Shown piece by piece: positions 1 through 11,619 of a stretch of 64,000 nt of DNA. Made by a program: the position numbers and the translations under genes. Numbering within the stretch: the first letter of the stretch is position 1; every line of letters begins with the position of its first letter. The DNA is taken from positions 18,444,501 to 18,508,500 of the forward strand of contig OY821770.1 in NCBI GenBank assembly GCA_963682175.1. The letters run 5' to 3'. The stretch is from Triglochin maritima (taxonomy: Eukaryota; Streptophyta; Magnoliopsida; Alismatales; Juncaginaceae). Below the pieces are notes generated by a model. It ran no database searches. It saw nothing but the letters and a program-made list of their open reading frames with translations, and was not told the DNA's origin.

Positions 1-599
1 ATAATGTGCACAATGTGACTCGAGTTAAGTCACATAATTATAATTAGCTTAGAGAGATCAAGAAATGAATATAATACAAAGGTGACACATTTCTACTTTG
101 TATATATTCTTAATATCATGAGGCAATGGACGGACACAAGTGGTGCACTTACATCACTAAATGGATCGTGTTTTAGTTCAAGTGGAACAAAGACATCTAT
201 GCTAATTGGGTGATTATAATGTGTAGCTAGATACCGCTTATAGTCTGAGATATTAAGTGTTTAATATCACTGCCAATTAGGTTTAGATCCTCCTATAGGT
301 CACACCACAAAACTGGGAAACAAGAGGTTTGATTTTAAGTTCATATGATGTGTCGGGTTTCTTATGAAAATGGGACACATGTGGTGAATTAATTAAAATC
401 AATATGTTATGAGAATTAACATAATTAGAATCATAATAAATTCATATGAGATATATATATATTATGGGGTGTAATAATTTAATATTACATATGATAATAT
501 ATATAGGATGTGAATTGCTAAAAACCCCCCAAAAAGATCAAATTTTGTTGGAAATAAATCCAAAATTTGATAAAGGTAAAATCGGGGTCAAACACTGTG

Positions 600-970
600 A
601 ACCGTTCATGGTTCGGTCGTCCAGGGCATCTTCGGATCGGTTAACCGAATAGGGAACGGGTAAGCGAAATTGGTTGACCGAGATTGCCCAGAGTGCCTGG
701 ACAATCGGGTTCGGTTAACCGATTGGAAACAGTCAACCGGGAAGTAGTATTTTCGGTAGACCGAATGTGACCCGGTCATCCGATGACTATGTTCCAGGAG
801 CGATTTTGGTGGGTCAAAGGTAAACCGATTACAAGACGTGGTTCGTCCGAATTATTCTAGGGAATTTTTCTCATACAGATTCGGTCGTCCGTCTAGCTCA
901 CGGTGCACCGAACACGTGTTATAACCGAATGGTTCGGTTGACCGAATAATACTCGGTCTACCGAACAAGA
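600..970. repeat. Cluster of degenerate CGGTNNACCG palindromes in the LTR
   Basis: About a dozen short inverted repeats with arms CGGT and ACCG and a variable centre lie within 370 bases. Examples are TCGGTTAACCGA near 634, TTCGGTAGACCGAA near 750, CGGTGCACCG near 901, TTCGGTTGACCGAA near 931 and CTCGGTCTACCGAA near 952. Half-matching sites are mixed in. The cluster lies 170-540 bases upstream of the TATA box, in the U3 part of the LTR. Confidence 0.75.
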
Positions 971-1142
971 ACGATTCTGCCTGAATTATTAAGAGATTAA
1001 TTAAATCATGGGTGGAATAATTCCAGATTTAATTAAAACGTTTTTTGTGGGTGATTAAGTGGAATTTAGAGATTAATTTTAGGAGAGAAAAACAAGGGAT
1101 CATGGCTAAATAATAGCTCTTGATAAGGATATTTTGGGAGCC

Positions 1143-1149
1143 TATAAAA
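1143..1149 (+). promoter_or_regulatory. LTR TATA box
   Basis: TATAAAA, in the context CCTATAAAAGGGC. It occupies the same relative place as TATAAAT in the related LTR at 12032, about 450 bases before the LTR end. It probably marks the U3/R promoter of this LTR. Confidence 0.6.
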
Positions 1150-1668
1150 GGGCACATATTCCTACTTGTTTTAATACTAATGCAAAATCTTTCTCTCATT
1201 AATCTCTCCCTAATCACCACGAAATTTCTCTTAGTAAAATTAAGTTTGGAGATTAGAATCTCAGGATACTTAAAGAGGGGTTATTAGCTTGATTCTAAAC
1301 CTTGTTAGAGATTGATGGGCTAGCTCCTTTCTCTCTAACCTTGTTTAGAGTTTGGTGAACACTCGGAGACAATTCCGTGGGCGACACAACGTGCAACGCG
1401 ACTCCGGATCATCAAAAGGTTTTAGAGAACCTATAGGTATGATTCTCATTTGTGATTTATTTTAATAAATGTAGGATTGCATGTTATTAGAATAAAACAC
1501 AAATAGATGTACATAAAATTGCTGAAAATATAAAAACGATCTTCTATGATGTATTAAAATTTTTAAAATATATACATACATGTGGACACGAAATCCTACA
1601 ATAGTACACTTTTGAATGTAAAATTGATTTCCAGTATGATAACTTGAAACAACTGCAGAAAGATCATA

Positions 1669-1678
1669 AATTTAGAAT
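1669..1678. repeat. Left target-site duplication of the MULE (10 bp)
   Basis: AATTTAGAAT directly before the left TIR. It is repeated exactly at 23377-23386 after the right TIR. Confidence 0.85.
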
Positions 1679-2141
1679 GAGTTTTTTGCTTCCGTATAGA
1701 TGAAACTATTGCAAATTGGACACATACCCATGGTTTGGAGAAAATTGGTCATGTACCTATCCAAAACAATGTAATTGGACTCATACCCATTTGTTACAGT
1801 GGGGCCCACAATCCTCTCGCACTGTTTACGTTTTCTGTGACGTGTCATGATTTATCATCGTTTGCGTACTAACAACACCTTAAAACTCAAATTAGTATCC
1901 CGACACGACCCCAATTTCAACTTAAAATCCCAACCCGGTTTGCACCCAACCGACCCTAATTCCCCACCCAAATCCCTAGCCGCCCTTACCCGACCGGTCG
2001 ACCCCAAATCCATACCCATTACATTCAAATCAGAGCCGACCACTTCCAACTTGGTGTCTCCCGACAAAATCCCCAAAACTCCAGTAAACCCTAGTGGGGC
2101 TGAACGATCGCCCCTTCGTTCCCGTCACAATTGACTTAATC
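1679..2141 (+). repeat. Left terminal inverted repeat of the MULE
   Basis: This matches, in reverse complement, 23376 down to about 21530 once the solo LTR there is removed. Shared landmarks include GGGGCCCACAATC, TTTATCATCGTTTGC, AACAACACCTTAAAACTC and AATCCCTAGCCGCCCTTACCC. The similarity fades near CAATTGAC at about 2130-2141. TIRs of autonomous MULEs commonly carry the promoters of their genes, and the reading frame of mudrA lies downstream. Confidence 0.8.
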
Positions 2142-3007
2142 CCTGCCCCCACATTGCCGCCAAGATGCATACTCACAGTGGATTGGTCGGGAATCGCACC
2201 TAGTAAGTCTCCTCTCTCTTTTCTACTCTTAATTTCCATAACCCAATTGTGGTTCATGTTTCACAAAGATGGCATGATAAACACATAGAAAACATGACCA
2301 TGAAATGATAGCACATAGGCAACAACTTGGATACACCAATTTCATGGATAGTTCTATTCAGATGATGAGTGTCATTTCAATACTTTTTGTAACCCCTTCT
2401 TTCAGGGTTTTTGCTAAACGAAATGGTGACTAAAACCAATAAAGCAACTTGGCCAGATAGAATATGCCAAGAACAAGTTTTACACCAATAACGTTTTTGT
2501 TTAATCTAATGTGATTGTTATTTCATAAATTGTTCTACAATTGTCTAGTTTTAGGATGAAGACTTTGAGCCATATTGTCTTGTAGGAATTGGTATTAGAT
2601 CAGAGGATCTTGTCTTCATTATGGAAGAGTATTGTTTCATTAACTACTAGTAATGACCTTATTGTATTGAAGCACACGATTGATTTCTGTTAATAGGATG
2701 TATTGTTTTAGTAAATGACCTTAAAACACATAATTCAACTTCTTCTGGTTAGCAAAGATTGTTTTGCCAAGTAATAAATATAAAATATAAAATTATTATG
2801 AAGACAAAAGGCACATAACCTTGTTCACTACAATCTTGATAAGACAATGACTCTTATGTTTCACTAAATTCTCCTGTCTGACTAACTTACGCGTCACATT
2901 TTACTTTGCAGTAATGTTAAAATAACAAATATGCTATAATTTTTTATTACGGTGTTAAATGGAGTAGGAAAAGTAATCGTACGGTTCCTGTTGGGTTTGA
3001 GTTGATC
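2142..3007 (+). other. Leader or intron of the MULE transposase gene
   Basis: No supported protein in this stretch. A good splice donor context (CTAGTAAGT, about 2199-2207) lies just inside the TIR, and the sequence up to about 2960 is AT-rich. A 5' untranslated exon followed by an intron is plausible but is not proven by the sequence. Confidence 0.4.
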
Positions 3008-4245
3008 ATGAAGGTGGTTATAGTTGAGAACGTTTCTATGGACTTAATTAGACACGAAATTAGGTGTTGTCGTTTGGATGAGATAATTGTAGATATGAAG
3101 TATATGATAACCCATAATGTAAGGAGAGATTAGAAGCTATTGAGTACTGAAGAGTAACTAGTGGAGGCTTTGGAGTTCCCTAACCCAAAAATGGTACTGA
3201 ATGTCTCCCTTGCATATTGGGGGGGTGGGGGGGTATACAACTCGCAGAAGAAACCCCCACAACTAAGGATGGCTTGCCTATTATAGATGTTGCAGTTTAC
3301 ATTGAAGTCCAGCATTTGAGCACCACACAAACTAGAAAATCACGAAGTCACAATGCAACTACTTCAACAGGTTGTTCTTCAAGGCAGAGGTCAGTATCAG
3401 TAGAAAGGGGTAAATGCTTCAAGAATGAGTAGCACTCCTCCAAGGCAGATGTCACCTTCAGTTGAAAGAAGAACTACAAAATTTGAAGGTGTAAGGCGTG
3501 AGTTTAGTGATGCAAACAGTCTACCCATTGCAGATGATGATGATGACAACATGGATCTCAATTTAAGTGAAGATAGTGAAGCTGATGATTCTGACTATGA
3601 AGCACCTCCTAATGATCAGAAGATCACATAGAGGAGCTAGTGGATGAGGATGTTAGTGTCATAGAAGATATGGAAGCACAATATGAAGGCCCAACTAGCA
3701 CTCAAGTTGATATGGAGAATCCAGTTATGGAAGTTGGGAGGAGATTTCCTAATGCCAAGATGTTCAAGTTAGCCTTCACTGAGTATTGTATACTAAATGA
3801 ATGTGCTTTGACATACAAAAGGAGCCATCCTGAGTATGTAACTGCCATATGCAATGATAGCAACTGCAAATGGAGGATTTATGCATCTAGAGAAAGAGAT
3901 GGAGTCATTTTTCACATTAGAACTCTTAGAGGGCCCCCACACATGTTGTTCTATCAACAAATCTGGTTCTTAAATGTCTATAAAACATTGGGTTGCAAGT
4001 AAATGTAAGTCATGGTTGATTCAAGATGACAATTTGACCACTAAACACATCAGAGATCAGTTGACCAGAAAATATCATGTGGAGTTGCCTTCTCATAAAG
4101 TTGGGAGAGGAAAAGAGTTAGTTTTCAAGCAAATACATGGTTAAGATGAACAACAGTACCAACTACTACCTGCACTGGTTAGTGAACTCAAAAAGAGGAA
4201 CCCCGACAGTGTTATTGAACTACAAGTGAAGCAAAATGGTACATT
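3008..4245 (+). pseudogene. mudrA-like MULE transposase, N-terminal part
   Basis: Patches of coding sequence run in several frames. They include a first ATG at 3008, an acidic serine-rich segment (3425-3631), and a clear DNA-binding region of the DBD_Tnp_Mut type at 3715-3930 (FPNAKMFKLAF, then CNDSNCKWRIYASRE). After a frameshift near 3930-3960 the conserved stretch continues past SWLIQDD to VKQNGTF, and stops at 4245 where the CACTA begins. The reading frame has several stops and shifts. In intact MULEs this region binds the TIRs. The gene resumes at 9551 and again at 20184. Confidence 0.8.
4243..4245. repeat. Left TSD of CACTA-1 (ATT)
   Basis: ATT stands directly before CACTG at 4246 and again directly after ...TAGTG at 9551-9553. 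Three-base duplications are characteristic of CACTA elements. Confidence 0.8.
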
Positions 4246-5252
4246 CACTGCTGGAAAAAGATGGTTCAGCGTCAATATATCATGTTGGTTATCAAGAAAC
4301 TGACGTCATTTGTTGAGAAAACACGTCGATTTCTCTAAAAATTACGTGAGAAGCCCTTAAAAGTCCACAATTTCACGTTGGTTTATTAAAACCCGGCGTG
4401 CTTTTCCCATTTTAATTGTTTTAATTATTTTCTCCCAACTAAATAACCCCACAAACAACCCAAAATCATCACAACCCAAACACAACCCTAGTGTCCCTCT
4501 CCTACACAACCCGACCTCGGACCTCCCTGTCACCAACGTCCAACCTCCGACCACCCAACCGTGAAACTCCGACCCAGTCCGACCCCACGCGAAGCTCTCT
4601 CCGATCCCTTTCCCTCTTATCCCGCGATGCCAACAAGCTCTGGCCGAGGCATCGAGCACCTTCGGAGTCGAGCGGAGACACATCTACGACATCATCAACG
4701 TCATTGAGAGTGTCGGGGTCAATTTGTTTCAACTTTTTGTTCCTGACATGTTATCTGTTTTTCTTATCTTCTTCGACATGATCAAGACATGTTTTTTTGG
4801 TTGTCTTTTCTTTAGGTTTTGGTTAGGAAGGCGATGAACAAGTAGTCCTGGATCAAGTTTTTCTTTTTCTTTCTTCTAATTTTCTATTTTATGAGATTTG
4901 GATTTGGAGAATTGATGGGTTGTTGTCAATAAATGCTTGGATTTGTTGTAGTTAGGGTTTCTCTAATTTCTATTATTTATAATATTATGTTCTACTCATT
5001 AGTTAGTCACTATTTAATGTTTATATGCCGTTGTGGAAGATGATGTGGGAATGTTCAATTTGATCATTTTTGATATATATAGTTGTATATGTTTGTGTTT
5101 TTTTCCCACAGGAAAAAATTATGACTATTAAATTTAAGGGGAGATTCTGTCAAAATTTTGGAAAATTCAGTATATTTTGTTTATTTTATATTATGATTGT
5201 TTGTGTTGTTGTGTAGATAACAATGAATCACAATTGAATTTTTGCATGTCGA
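4246..5252 (+). other. CACTA-1 5' region: TIR, subterminal repeats, untranslated leader
   Basis: After the TIR there are a few ACGTC-type subterminal motifs up to about 4390. A C-rich, purine-poor stretch (4440-4690) follows, which resembles a 5' untranslated exon; CACTA-2 has a comparable segment at 35780-35990 on its minus strand. From 4700 to 5220 the sequence is T-rich, as in a leader intron. I see no credible protein here despite open frames in the C-rich part. Confidence 0.55.
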
Positions 5253-5823
5253 TTGAGTGATGAGTATGAGTACGGAGTTGATAAATATCTAGAGTTTAAA
5301 CAAAAGAATGCTCATCTTAGAAATGAAGAAAATGTCTTATGTCCATGTAGGAAGTGTCTTAACATGTTCTTAAGAGATTTAAAAGAGATAAATGCTCATC
5401 TATTTGAGAAAGGCTTTGATGAAGGATACACACGTTGGATATGGCATGGTGAGAATAAATACATACGAAGGTAGAAAGTGATAGTCCTTCAAATCAAGAT
5501 GTTAATAATGAATATTGGTTAGATGATATGATTTGAGATGTTGCCGATAAGTTTGATGATAAACCCCAAGTACTTAGTTGTATTGTTTGACAATAAAAAA
5601 CCTTTGTATCTGGGTTGCACCAATTTCAGTAGATTGTCTGCAGTGTTACAATTATATACCTTGAAAGCCTCGAACGGATGGTGTGATGTCAGTTTTACTG
5701 CCTTACTTAAGTTGTTAAAGAAATTCTTCCAAAAAATAACGAGCTTCTAGACCGTACATATGAGGGCAAAAAAATCTTGTGAAGGAATATGGATCGAGGA
5801 TCCTATGAGCAAGAAACGAAAAA
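5253..5823 (+). pseudogene. TNP2-type CACTA transposase, N-terminal remnant
   Basis: The frame from 5253 gives the transposase-associated N-terminal domain, including the CPCRKC zinc-binding-like motif and LFEKGFDEGYTRWIWHGE. From about 5600 a second patch reads LYLGCTNFSRLSAVLQLYTLK and SNGWCDVSFTALLKLLK, the start of the TNP2 region, and it ends in a stop near 5748. The whole catalytic core that CACTA-2 still shows at 32200-33480 is absent here, and gene 2 starts only about 110 bases further on. This is a large internal deletion, so no active transposase can come from this copy. Confidence 0.8.
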
Positions 5824-5931
5824 GGAAAAAATAAAGGTTCAATTGAAAGTAAAGTTGCATGTTAATATCTTATTTTTTTATGATTTTCTACTTTATTAGT
5901 TGATATAATTTGTGTTTTTTCGTATTTCAGG

Positions 5932-8700
5932 TTGATGGGTATGAAGAAGAAGGCCAATCGACCAAAGCTGAACACTGACGTCGACGTGCAAGTTGAAAGT
6001 GGCGATGAGGATCTCATGACATCTCACACACGTGGAGCTACTATGATGCTCCAGTTTCAGTTACTAGTTAAGAGAGAAGGTCCATTACCTCTCCAGTTTG
6101 ATAATGTGTTGGAGCCAATCAGACCAAACCAAATATACTGGAGAAGTTATTTGGGCACTCTTGCAAGAACGAAAGTCGACATTTGTGTTGAAAAATGGTA
6201 TGTGGTCAACGCTTCACTTAAAGACCAAATTTTGCAAGATGTAATGATAAGATTTAACTTCTGACGTTGTTAGTGATTTTTGTCTTGTATGTTTTTTATC
6301 TAACTATCTATTGTTGTTTAATGTAGGAGAAATTTATTGTTGAGCCCACAAAATTGTTGAAAAATAAATGGTTGTCGTATGTGGGCAATCAGTGGAAAGA
6401 GTTTAAAACAAAGTTGACAGCGAAATTTGTATTTGGGGAGTACAAGGATCAAAATCCTTGTTTGATTTACAACTTTATTGCTGCAACAACTTGGGTGTAT
6501 TTCCTTAAATAGAGACAAACCCCAGAATTCTTGGTAAGATTTTAATAGTTTGTTACCAATTGAATTAGATTTTCATAATATGTTTTCATAAAATTATTTT
6601 TTATTTTTTTAATTACAGGCCCTACGAGAGCTTAATAAAGACCGACAATTCAAAATTAGGTTTCTCCATCGATTGTCCCAAGGAGGCTATCGTAAACTTG
6701 AGGAGGAAATGATAGTCGAAAAAAGCAAAGTAAAAAGAAGATGCTTTGCAGTCCGATCTAAGCAAAGAGCAAGCAAGTAATTTGCCTCCACCGTCGCCAC
6801 CACCTAGGCAAGAAAAGTGGAAAAGAGCACGTATTAGACCTGATGAAAGTTACATGACTGATGAGTCTGCAAATGTTGCAAACAAGATTGTAAGTATTAA
6901 ATTAAAATGTAATATTTGTATCTTAATTAGTACAATATTTATAATATAATTTTCATATAGGACGAGCTTTCACTACAAGCCTCATCAGGAGAATTTGTCT
7001 CAGATGGTAGAAATGACATATTATCCATGGCTTTGGGTAAAGAGGAGCATGACGATTTCGAGGTGTGGGTAGTCGAATTGGAATTCGTCAATACTTTGGG
7101 TCATTGTCTTCTTCAGATCAGGGGCTTACTCAGGAAAATCAGGAATTAAGGCAAATGATGAGAGATTTGGAGAGTATGGTGAGAAATCTTTATGCTATGA
7201 ATAACCGACCTTTTAATATGCCAACACCTCGGAGTGCGTCAAGTGTTAATCTTGAAGAGGTAATCGTGAAGCCAACCTGTCTAGTACCAACTGTAATTGA
7301 GGAAACATCAATACCAACAACTGAGGAAAAAGAAACAATTGAGGTAAAATTTAATTACGTTTGTATTGTTAGTTGTTTATAGTTGTTAAATTTTAACTTA
7401 AATTTATTTACAGGATGACCGTGAATGTGGACTTTTTGTAAGAGATCCCGATTTGCGACTTGTAGCTTATGGGAAGGTATATGCGTTGAAGACGCATCAC
7501 GGGGCAAAAATTGGATATAAAATGTAGCAGTAACTTTAGATAATCCTGTCGATGGTGAAGCGTTCTTGCGAATACCGAAATATGAAGTTCATACGGTTGG
7601 GGAGGCCGAAGGCTACGTATTGCAATGACCACGTTCTTTAATAAAATTGAAAAAGAATAAAAAGGTATTCATTTAGAATTAATATACGGTTTATGATCGT
7701 CATATATATTGTTTAAGTAGGAATGTTCTAAAAATGTATATTTTTATGTTAAAGGTTGAACCTCCACAATCCAAGGGATCCAAAAAAATTGCCGAGTTTA
7801 ATGAAAATGTGTTGCCTAAGAACTGCTTATTGTTATACAATTTCATAAAATTTAAACCCGAGGACGATGCTGTGAAGAGTGTTATGGAGAAAGAAGCCGT
7901 AGGCTACACAACCAAAGACGGCTTAGAACCAAAATTGTATGTCATCATGAGTGATGTCATGCAATTTCTAAAGCTAGATAGATTGTGTATAACAATCATT
8001 CAAGTTTATTTAAAGTAACTCATTTATATATATATGTCCAACATTGCTCTGCCACCTTGGACGACAAAATGATGATACCATACCGAAAAATATTGCGAAG
8101 GTGGTTGCTGAGGGGGTCAATATGTATTAGCTTGCACCGTATTGGGAGAGGTATATTTTTACTTATTTGATATAATACATGTAGTATTAAAATTAATTAA
8201 TTATCTTTTTTTGAATGAATGTTATCTAGTGATCATTGAATGTTAGCGCTTATTTGTCCCGATACAAATATTGCATATTGGTTTGATCATTTAGCTATGG
8301 ACAAACCCAGAAAAGATTTAAAGCAGATGGTGCAATTGTAAGTTTTATTAAATTACTACTTCAAAACATAAAAATACGTTGTAGTTGTCAAATTTTATAA
8401 CAAATTCCGATATTTATCCATTTCTATAGAGCAGTAGATATATATAAAGCATGGAGAAGAAAAAGAAGCCAAAAAAGACAACAACTTCGCATGCTATGAA
8501 GGTAGGATAATTAAATTATTTTTGAAACAATAAGCCATATATTTTCAATTAATTTGTTGTTTCGTAATATACATTATGTCTTAATTGTAGTACCATAAAC
8601 AAACTGGAAATACTGAGTGCGGGTACTATATCATGAGGTATATGGAAGAAATTGTGGAGTTGGATTTGCAGGAGGGAGATTTACTAGCAGTAATACGTAG
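5932..8700 (+). pseudogene. CACTA gene 2: Transposase_24-like protein with Ulp1-like C-terminal domain
   Basis: Coding blocks are separated by AT-rich introns. 5932-6241 encodes KKKANRPKLNT, then the conserved SYLGTLARTKVDIC block. 6328-6515 encodes KNKWLSYVGNQWKEF. 6619-6745 encodes LHRLSQGGYRKLEEEM. 7065-7345 is a glutamate-rich coiled-coil-like block. Near 7550-7660 is a block readable in another frame (PKYEVHTVGEAEG). 7750-8018 and about 8590-8690 encode the Ulp1-type peptidase tail, ending NTECGYYIMRYMEEIVEL, whose Cys is at the expected nucleophile position. Nonsense codons (for example near 6510) and frame changes mark it as broken. CACTA-2 has the same gene on its minus strand. Confidence 0.7.
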
Positions 8701-9164
8701 CTTCTACCTTATATTGAGATATACATCTTATTTTGATAAAGTTGTATGTTTATATGTCTTTGTTTGATTTGTAGTTCTTTGGAGAAAATCTTGATCCATA
8801 TCCACAATCGCAGCTTGACAGGATACGTGATAGGTGGGTTGTCTTTTTCATTACACATATGCTTATAGGTTGATCATCAATATATGTTACGTGAATACAA
8901 AATCGATCCATTTAATGTGAATTAATGTATGAATGTTACTTGTTCAGTTTGCTTGAATTGAAATTTGAGACATTGAATGGAAATTCTGTTTGCTTGATTG
9001 TGATTGTGATTGTGATTGTGAGGAGGGTTTGCAGGAGGAATGTTGTGATTGTGATTATGAATGTTGGAGTTGGGTTTCCAGGAGGAATGTTGTGAATGTG
9101 TTTAATGCAGGGGAATCTTAGTAGATTACATCACAAATGTATTATTATATTTAATTTTTTAATA
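8701..9164 (+). other. CACTA-1 3' region with short TGATTG/GGAGG repeats
   Basis: From about 8995 to 9105 there are simple repeats of TGATTG and two copies of a CAGGAGGAATGTTGTGA unit. The remainder is AT-rich. No coding sequence is recognised after the Ulp1 tail. Confidence 0.5.
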
Positions 9165-9550
9165 GAAATATATCACGTCGGTTCTCCTAAACCCGACGTG
9201 ATATTAGGGCAATATGGGAATATCTGACATGATATTTCCCAGATATAACGTCGATTGTTGGAATAACTGGCATGATATGCCAAAAATAGCACGTCAGTTT
9301 ACCGCGAATCGACATGATATTTGGGAAATATCGCGTCGTGTATTCCAACAACTGACGTGATATCGGGGAAATATCACGTTAGGTTAGAAGGAACCGACAT
9401 GATATGACCACATATCACGTCGGGTATACAACCGATGTGATATCATTTTCCGTATTATGTCCCCCAGTTATCACGTCAGTATATTGGACTAGTAAACCCG
9501 ACGTGATATGGCAAAAGAAACCGACGTGAAAACATTTTTTTCCAATAGTG
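9165..9550. repeat. CACTA-1 right subterminal repeat array and TIR
   Basis: About a dozen copies, in both orientations, of a motif close to ATATCACGTCGGT / ACCGACGTGATAT stand at 15-40 base intervals, many paired as inverted repeats. In CACTA elements such subterminal repeats are binding sites for the element's own proteins. The terminal TIR is at 9536-9550. Confidence 0.75.
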
Positions 9551-10451
9551 ATTCATAGGTTTCTTTTTGCTTTTTTAGGCATGCATAGGTTGCAGACTAG
9601 TACTTGGTTTAGATGGTTGTCATATGAAGAACAAGCAGAGTGAAGTAATGTTGTGTGCAACATCTTGTGATGATAACAACAGGTTGTTTCCTTTGACATT
9701 TTCAATCTCAAAAGTGGAGTCTACTAGTACTTGGTCTTGGTTTCCGACTTCTCTCAAGGAATGGATTGGCTATCCTGAGGGTTTAGTGGTGATATGTGAT
9801 AAATGTAAAGGATTGGAAGAGGCAGTGTTACAACATTACCCAGGTTGTCAACACAGAATGTGTATGAGGTATTTGTACAAGAACTTCTACAGGAAGTTTA
9901 GTGGTTCCCAAATGCAAGGCCTGGTTTGGGATGCAGCAAGGCCGTACACTAGAGAATACTTTAACAAGCACATGATGTAATTATAATTGGTAAACAAAGA
10001 GGCTTTTGATTGGTTAATTGGAGTTGAATACAAAGACAAGTTATGGAGTAGATGCCAATTTGGTACTCAAGGCAAGTCTTTCTACGTCGTAGACAATGCA
10101 AGTGAGTCCTTCAACTACTACTTGAATGATGCAAGACACCTTCCAATTCTCGCTATGGTGAGCTTCATTAGAAGAAAATTCATGAAGATAATTTACTTGA
10201 AGCATAAAAAATATGTAGGGTTGGATGACACTCTATATCCTATTGCAAAGGAAAGGTTGAAATAAATGACAAGAACATTAGGAGGGTACATGGTGACTAG
10301 GTCAACGGAATATGTGGCTGAAGTTACAAATGAATATGAGTGTCAGGTTGTACATCTGGGGGAGTAGACATGGACATGTAGGTACTTAGACAAATTGATG
10401 AACCCAATCCAAGTCAAAGGAGACATAAATGCAAGAGATGTGGGAATTATG
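9551..10451 (+). pseudogene. mudrA-like MULE transposase, catalytic core
   Basis: Continues the gene cut at 4245. After the TSD and a frameshift near 9580, the frame gives GCRLVLGLDGCHMKNKQ (first catalytic Asp in GLDGCH). It continues with VVICDKCKGLEEAV (second Asp), HRMCMRYLYKNF and WDAARPYTREYF, the MULE transposase domain. The frame is broken at 9980 and resumes at 9987-10265 with FLWL-type C-terminal sequence including NASESFNYYLNDAR. The SWIM-type finger region after 10265 is degenerate and looks internally deleted. The segment ends in the first half of the CCHC zinc knuckle (CKRCGNY), where the Copia sits. Confidence 0.85.
10447..10451. repeat. Left TSD of Copia-1 (TTATG)
   Basis: TTATG before the 5' LTR is repeated exactly at 20184-20188 after the 3' LTR. 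The five bases are the last codons of the left half of the zinc knuckle. Confidence 0.9.
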
Positions 10452-11619
10452 TGAAGGGAATGTGTTCTAAAAGTTTTACTTTTAAATGTCAATTATTATA
10501 AATTGAATGAGAAATCATTTTGTTCATTGTTTATGTTATTCGTCTTTTAGAAGTGTTAAGGAAGAGACTCTTGGTCCTTAACCGTAGAGCTCTAAAAGAT
10601 ATTGGTTTACATAAAACAAAAGATATTCGCAATCATGGTAATTAACATGGGACATTAATTACCGAGTTAAGATTGTCATGTTGGTCATAGATCATTGTAG
10701 CTCTACAAATGAGTGACAACACGGGTACACAAAAGGAGAAAATATTACTTTTGTATACTGAATAGACCTAATAGGCAAAACATTATAGAATTGTGTTTTC
10801 TGTGTCATTGATGTTTTACTGTGTCTTTGGTCCTTTGATATGAGACTTATATCCGATCACTTAAGAATTGCTTAATTAGACTAGTGTCTTGAGCTATCGA
10901 TGAGAGTAGTGTAAAGGCATTGGTTGGTTAAGTATGACTTTTGTTGGAGAAGATAGTTAGTCAAAAAATTATCATTGCCCCTCTTAATTGAGTGATGATA
11001 TTAGTGGGTCCCTTGATAAAGCAAAGTTATAATGTGCACAATGTGATTTGAGTTAAGTCACATATTTATAACTAGCTTAAAGAGATCAAGAAATGAATAC
11101 TAATACAAAGATGACACAATACTACTTTGTGTGTATTCTTAATATCACGTGGCAAGGGACAGACACAAGTGGTGCACTCCATCACAAAATGGATCGGGTT
11201 TTGGTTCGAGTGGAATTAAGACATCTAACTAATTGGGAGCTATAATGTGTAGCTAGATACCGCTTATAGCTTGTGATATTAAGCTTTTAATATCACTGCC
11301 AACTTAGTTTAGATCCTCCCATAGGTCACACCACAAAACTGGGAAACAAGAAATTGGGATTTTGAGTTCATATGGTGTGTCAGGCTTCATGTAGAAAATA
11401 TGACACATGTGGTGAACAAACAAAATCAAAATTATGTTGTGATGAAAAACATAATTAGAATCTAAATAAAATTCATATGTGATGTAAATATTATGGGGTG
11501 TAATGATTAATCATTACATAGGATAATATGTTACATAAGTTGTGAACTTACTACTAATCCCGAAATGTCAAATTTTGTAGGGATTAAACCGAAATTTGAC
11601 GAGTCTGCAGTACTGTGCA

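Larger units (their letters stand above)
1..1600 (+). mobile_element. Ty1/Copia LTR, 3' three-quarters (5' end outside window)
   Basis: The first bases align with position 11030 onward of the 5' LTR of the Copia element at 10452, that is about 580 bases into that LTR, and similarity continues in patches to the shared terminal motif AAATCCTACA at 1591-1600. It has a TATA box (1143-1149) and an array of degenerate palindromes (about 600-970). It is clearly diverged from the LTRs at 10452 and 18154, so it is a sister family member. No clear TGGTATCAGAG primer site follows 1600. It is therefore probably a 3' LTR or a solo LTR whose beginning lies left of the window. Confidence 0.8.
4246..9550 (+). 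mobile_element. CACTA (En/Spm) DNA transposon 1, internally deleted
   Basis: The 5' end reads CACTGCTGGAAAAAG, and the reverse complement of the 3' end reads CACTATTGGAAAAAA. The 3-bp TSD is ATT. Subterminal repeats based on ACGTCGG are dense at the right end (about 9170-9545) and sparser at the left (4300-4390). Internally, on the plus strand, are a deleted TNP2-type transposase gene and a second gene with a Transposase_24-like region followed by an Ulp1-like peptidase region. It interrupts the MULE transposase exactly between the VKQNGTF and HRF parts of the protein. Because most of TNP2 is missing, it is non-autonomous. Confidence 0.9.

Noticed and set aside
1601..1668. Primer site after the first LTR
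   Set aside because: ATAGTACAC follows the LTR end where TGGTATCAGAG would be expected; too few matches to call a primer site.
4357..4781. Open frames on both strands of the C-rich CACTA-1 leader
   Set aside because: Low-complexity composition, no domain, and the segment has the position of a 5' untranslated exon.
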